From assembly GCA_963528625.1 (NCBI GenBank), contig CAURVQ010000021.1, positions 1 to 26,288 of the forward strand: DNA of 26,288 nt, in the 5' to 3' direction. Shown one piece after another: positions 24,096-26,288 of the stretch. How positions within the stretch are numbered: position 1 is the first letter of the stretch; every line of letters starts with the position of its first letter. The stretch is from CALHVR01 sp963528625. GTDB lineage: Bacteria > Fusobacteriota > Fusobacteriia > Fusobacteriales > Leptotrichiaceae. A program made the translations under genes and the position numbers. A model generated the notes under the pieces. It saw nothing but the letters and a program-made list of their open reading frames with translations, searched no databases and had not been told where the DNA came from.

Positions 24096-26288
24096 CTATC
24101 TTGGTATTTCTTCCATAATATATGATTCAATGATATCTCCTTCTTTAATATCATTAAAGTCTTTAATTCCCATTCCACATTCTTGACCCATAACTACTTC
24201 TTTTGCATCATCTTTAAATCTCTTAAGCGATGCTAATTCACCATCAAACACTATAATTCCATCTCTTAACACTCTAATTTTTGATGCTTTTGTAACTTTA
24301 CCATCAACTACTAAAGCTCCGGCAATATTACCAACATTTGAAATTTTAAACACTTGTTTCAATTCCATTCTTCCTAAATATACTTCTTTAAATTCAGGAT
24401 CTAACATTCCAGTCATTGCTTTCTCAATTTCTTCTGTTAAATGGTAAATTACATTATAATTTCTAATTTCAACTCCAGTTTTTTCAGCTTCATTAATTGC
24501 TGGCGTTGTTGGTCTAACATTAAATGCAATAATTAAAGCATTAGAGGCTTCTGCTAATTTAACATCTCCTTCTGTTACAGCTCCAGCACTTGCTTGAATT
24601 ATATTAATTACTACTTTTTCGTTATTTAATTTTGCCAACGATTCTTTTAATGCTTCAACTGATCCTTTTGAATCCGCTCTTATGATACATTTTAATTCTT
24701 TTAATTGTTGTTCGTCTAGCTCTTGTGATAAACTTTCTAACGAGATATGTTTTTTCTTATTCTGCTCACTAGCTTTTTTCTCATTAGCATAATCTTCTGC
24801 TATTTTTTTAGCTTGTTTATCATTATTAACTCCATAAAGTACATCTCCTGCATTTGGAACTGTACTAAATCCTGTAATTTCAACAGGTTGAGCTAATCCT
24901 GCTTTTTCTATTTTATTTCCTCTATCATCAACCATAGATCTAACTCTACCATAAGTTTCCCCAGCAACAAATATATCTCCAATTTCAAGTTCTCCTTCTT
25001 GAACCAATATATCTGCAACTGCTCCCATTTTAGGATCTAATCTTGATTCAATAACTACAGCTTTAACTCTTTTCTTAGGATTTGCTTTAAGCTCTAATAT
25101 TTCAGCAGTTACTAATATTGTTTCTAGTAATTCTTCTAAATTAATTCTTTGTTTTGCTGAAATTTCTACAAATTCAGTATCTCCACCCCAATCTGGAGCC
25201 ATTAAACCATATTCTGTCAATTCAGTTCGCACTCTCATAGGATCAGCACCCGGTTTATCAATTTTGTTTATTGCGACTATTATTGGTACACCTGCTTCTT
25301 TCGCATGTGAAATTGCTTCAACTGTTTGTGGTTTAACACCATCATCTGCAGCAACTATTAATATAGAAATATCTGTTATATTAGCACCTCTTGCTCTCAT
25401 CTCTGTAAACGCTTCGTGTCCAGGAGTATCTATAAATGTTATTTTTTGACCTTGCCAATTCACTTGATAAGCTCCTATTTTTTGAGTAATTCCTCCTGCT
25501 TCTCCAGCAGTTACATTTGTTTGTCTTAAAGCATCAAGTAATGAAGTTTTACCGTGGTCAACATGTCCCATTATTGTTATTACTGGAGCTCTCAATTCTA
25601 AATCTTGTTCCTTATCTTCAAATTCTAAATGATATTTTTCTCCATAACTCACTTCAACTACTTCTTCTTTTTCTACAATAACTTCATAATCCATCGCTAC
25701 TTCTTCAGCTTCTTCAAATGTTAAAATTGCATTTGCCGTAAGAATTTTCCCTTGCATAAAGAATTTTTTAATAACATCTGAAACATTTATTCCTAATTTT
25801 TCAGCCAAATCTTTTATAGCAATTTCTTCTGAAATCGTTATCATTCCAATAGTTTCCCCTTCAATTCTAACTATTTCGTCTTTTATTTTTTTCTCTTCTT
25901 TTTTCTTACCTTTTTTCTTTTTATCATCTTTTCTAAAATCTGATCTAAGTTCTCTTAATTTTTTCTCTTCTTCTTTTTGTTTTTTCTCTTTTTCGTATTT
26001 TTTCTTATCGAACTTAGCTCTATTTCCTTTGTTTGATGCTTTTGGTTTTTCACTTGATGGAGTAACAACTGATGCTATTTCATCTTCATTATTTTTAGGT
26101 TTGTTATCTCTTCTACCAAAGTTTCTATTATCTCTTGAAGAAAAGTCTTTATCCTTCCCATCTTTGTTGAAGTTTCTTCTTTCACCATTGTTATTTCTAT
26201 CTTTATTAAATTCTCTTCTATCGTTTCTTTGTCTATCTCTATTGAAATTTCTTCTTTCGCCGTTTTCATTTCTATCTTTGTTAAAATC
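24096..26288 (-). CDS. infB: Translation initiation factor IF-2 (5' end outside window)
   Basis: This GTPase brings initiator fMet-tRNA to the 30S subunit and promotes 50S joining. The frame is open from 24096 to the right edge, so the true start lies beyond 26288; the ATG at 25844 is internal. From the visible N-terminus the protein has an Asn/Arg/Asp-rich repeat region, a Lys/Glu-rich basic linker, the IF2_N-like segment (EIAIKDLAEKLGINVSDVIK), and the G domain with GHVDHGKTSL, DTPGHEAFTEMRARGA, NKID and SAK. Domain II, domain III and the C-terminal fMet-tRNA-binding domain (ending IMEEIPR) follow. The linker and repeats are likely disordered. rbfA and recJ follow on the same strand. Confidence 0.97.
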   Translation of the reverse strand, partial: DFNKDRNENGERRNFNRDRQRNDRREFNKDRNNNGERRNFNKDGKDKDFSSRDNRNFGRRDNKPKNNEDEIASVVTPSSEKPKASNKGNRAKFDKKKYEKEKKQKEEEKKLRELRSDFRKDDKKKKGKKKEEKKIKDEIVRIEGETIGMITISEEIAIKDLAEKLGINVSDVIKKFFMQGKILTANAILTFEEAEEVAMDYEVIVEKEEVVEVSYGEKYHLEFEDKEQDLELRAPVITIMGHVDHGKTSLLDALRQTNVTAGEAGGITQKIGAYQVNWQGQKITFIDTPGHEAFTEMRARGANITDISILIVAADDGVKPQTVEAISHAKEAGVPIIVAINKIDKPGADPMRVRTELTEYGLMAPDWGGDTEFVEISAKQRINLEELLETILVTAEILELKANPKKRVKAVVIESRLDPKMGAVADILVQEGELEIGDIFVAGETYGRVRSMVDDRGNKIEKAGLAQPVEITGFSTVPNAGDVLYGVNNDKQAKKIAEDYANEKKASEQNKKKHISLESLSQELDEQQLKELKCIIRADSKGSVEALKESLAKLNNEKVVINIIQASAGAVTEGDVKLAEASNALIIAFNVRPTTPAINEAEKTGVEIRNYNVIYHLTEEIEKAMTGMLDPEFKEVYLGRMELKQVFKISNVGNIAGALVVDGKVTKASKIRVLRDGIIVFDGELASLKRFKDDAKEVVMGQECGMGIKDFNDIKEGDIIESYIMEEIPR
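26139..26288 (-). repeat. 75-bp (25-residue) tandem repeat in infB
   Basis: Positions 26166-26213 and 26241-26288 are near-identical with a 75-bp offset, encoding EFNKDRNNNGERRNFN and DFNKDRNENGERRNFN. The array is rich in RRNFN/NKDR units and continues past the window edge. Downstream it decays into related units (NRNFGRRDN). Confidence 0.85.

Noticed and set aside
26075..26269. 64-codon leftward frame in the infB N-terminal region
   Set aside because: The in-phase IF-2 frame is open through here to the window edge; this is an alternate frame of the same repeats.
1..26288. CRISPR array, transposon, prophage or tRNA genes
   Set aside because: I looked on both strands for regularly spaced repeats, transposase motifs, phage genes and tRNA-like cloverleaf signatures (such as GGTTCGAATCC-type arms) and saw none.

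Overview
The window is very AT-rich, gene-dense chromosomal DNA from a low-GC bacterium. Protein content, base composition and an initiation factor IF-2 with an Arg/Asn/Asp-rich N-terminal extension fit Fusobacteriota, most likely Leptotrichiaceae (Leptotrichia, Sneathia or Streptobacillus type). That placement is inferred from sequence character only. I see no phage, IS element, CRISPR array, tRNA or rRNA gene.

Layout. (1) 1-7615, all leftward: ruvC, trmL, thyA, folA, a TetR-family regulator, metG, a TPR lipoprotein, a TlpA-like thioredoxin lipoprotein and rpsO, which ends in a clear terminator. A near-consensus promoter at the left edge points out of the window. (2) 7785-12487, leftward: truB with its own promoter, then gapN, a class V aminotransferase and lgt, ending in a terminator. 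(3) 12816-16266, rightward: an RpiB/LacAB-like isomerase, a YhhQ-type queuosine-precursor transporter behind a probable preQ1 riboswitch, and a secreted SH3/L,D-transpeptidase-like protein. (4) 16475-26288, leftward: infB (5' end outside the window), rbfA and recJ, then the proteostasis operon tig-clpP-clpX-lon.

The genes are mostly housekeeping. They cover translation (rpsO, metG, trmL, truB, rbfA, infB), the dTMP/folate cycle (thyA makes dihydrofolate, folA reduces it), DNA repair (ruvC, recJ), protein folding and degradation (tig, clpPX, lon), lipoprotein maturation (lgt, whose likely clients include the two lipoproteins here) and cell-wall remodelling.

The most unusual signals are regulatory. 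Both thyA and metG have a strong Shine-Dalgarno sequence placed far from the AUG (75 and 29 nt), and the space between is filled almost exactly by an RNA hairpin. Folding each hairpin would leave 6-8 nt, the normal spacing. No other gene start I examined has this arrangement. The other points of note are a riboswitch with mutually exclusive terminator and antiterminator helices, three copies of an 8-mer in the gapN/isomerase divergent region, eight promoters with 17-bp spacers that all carry an extended -10, and a 25-residue tandem repeat in IF-2.
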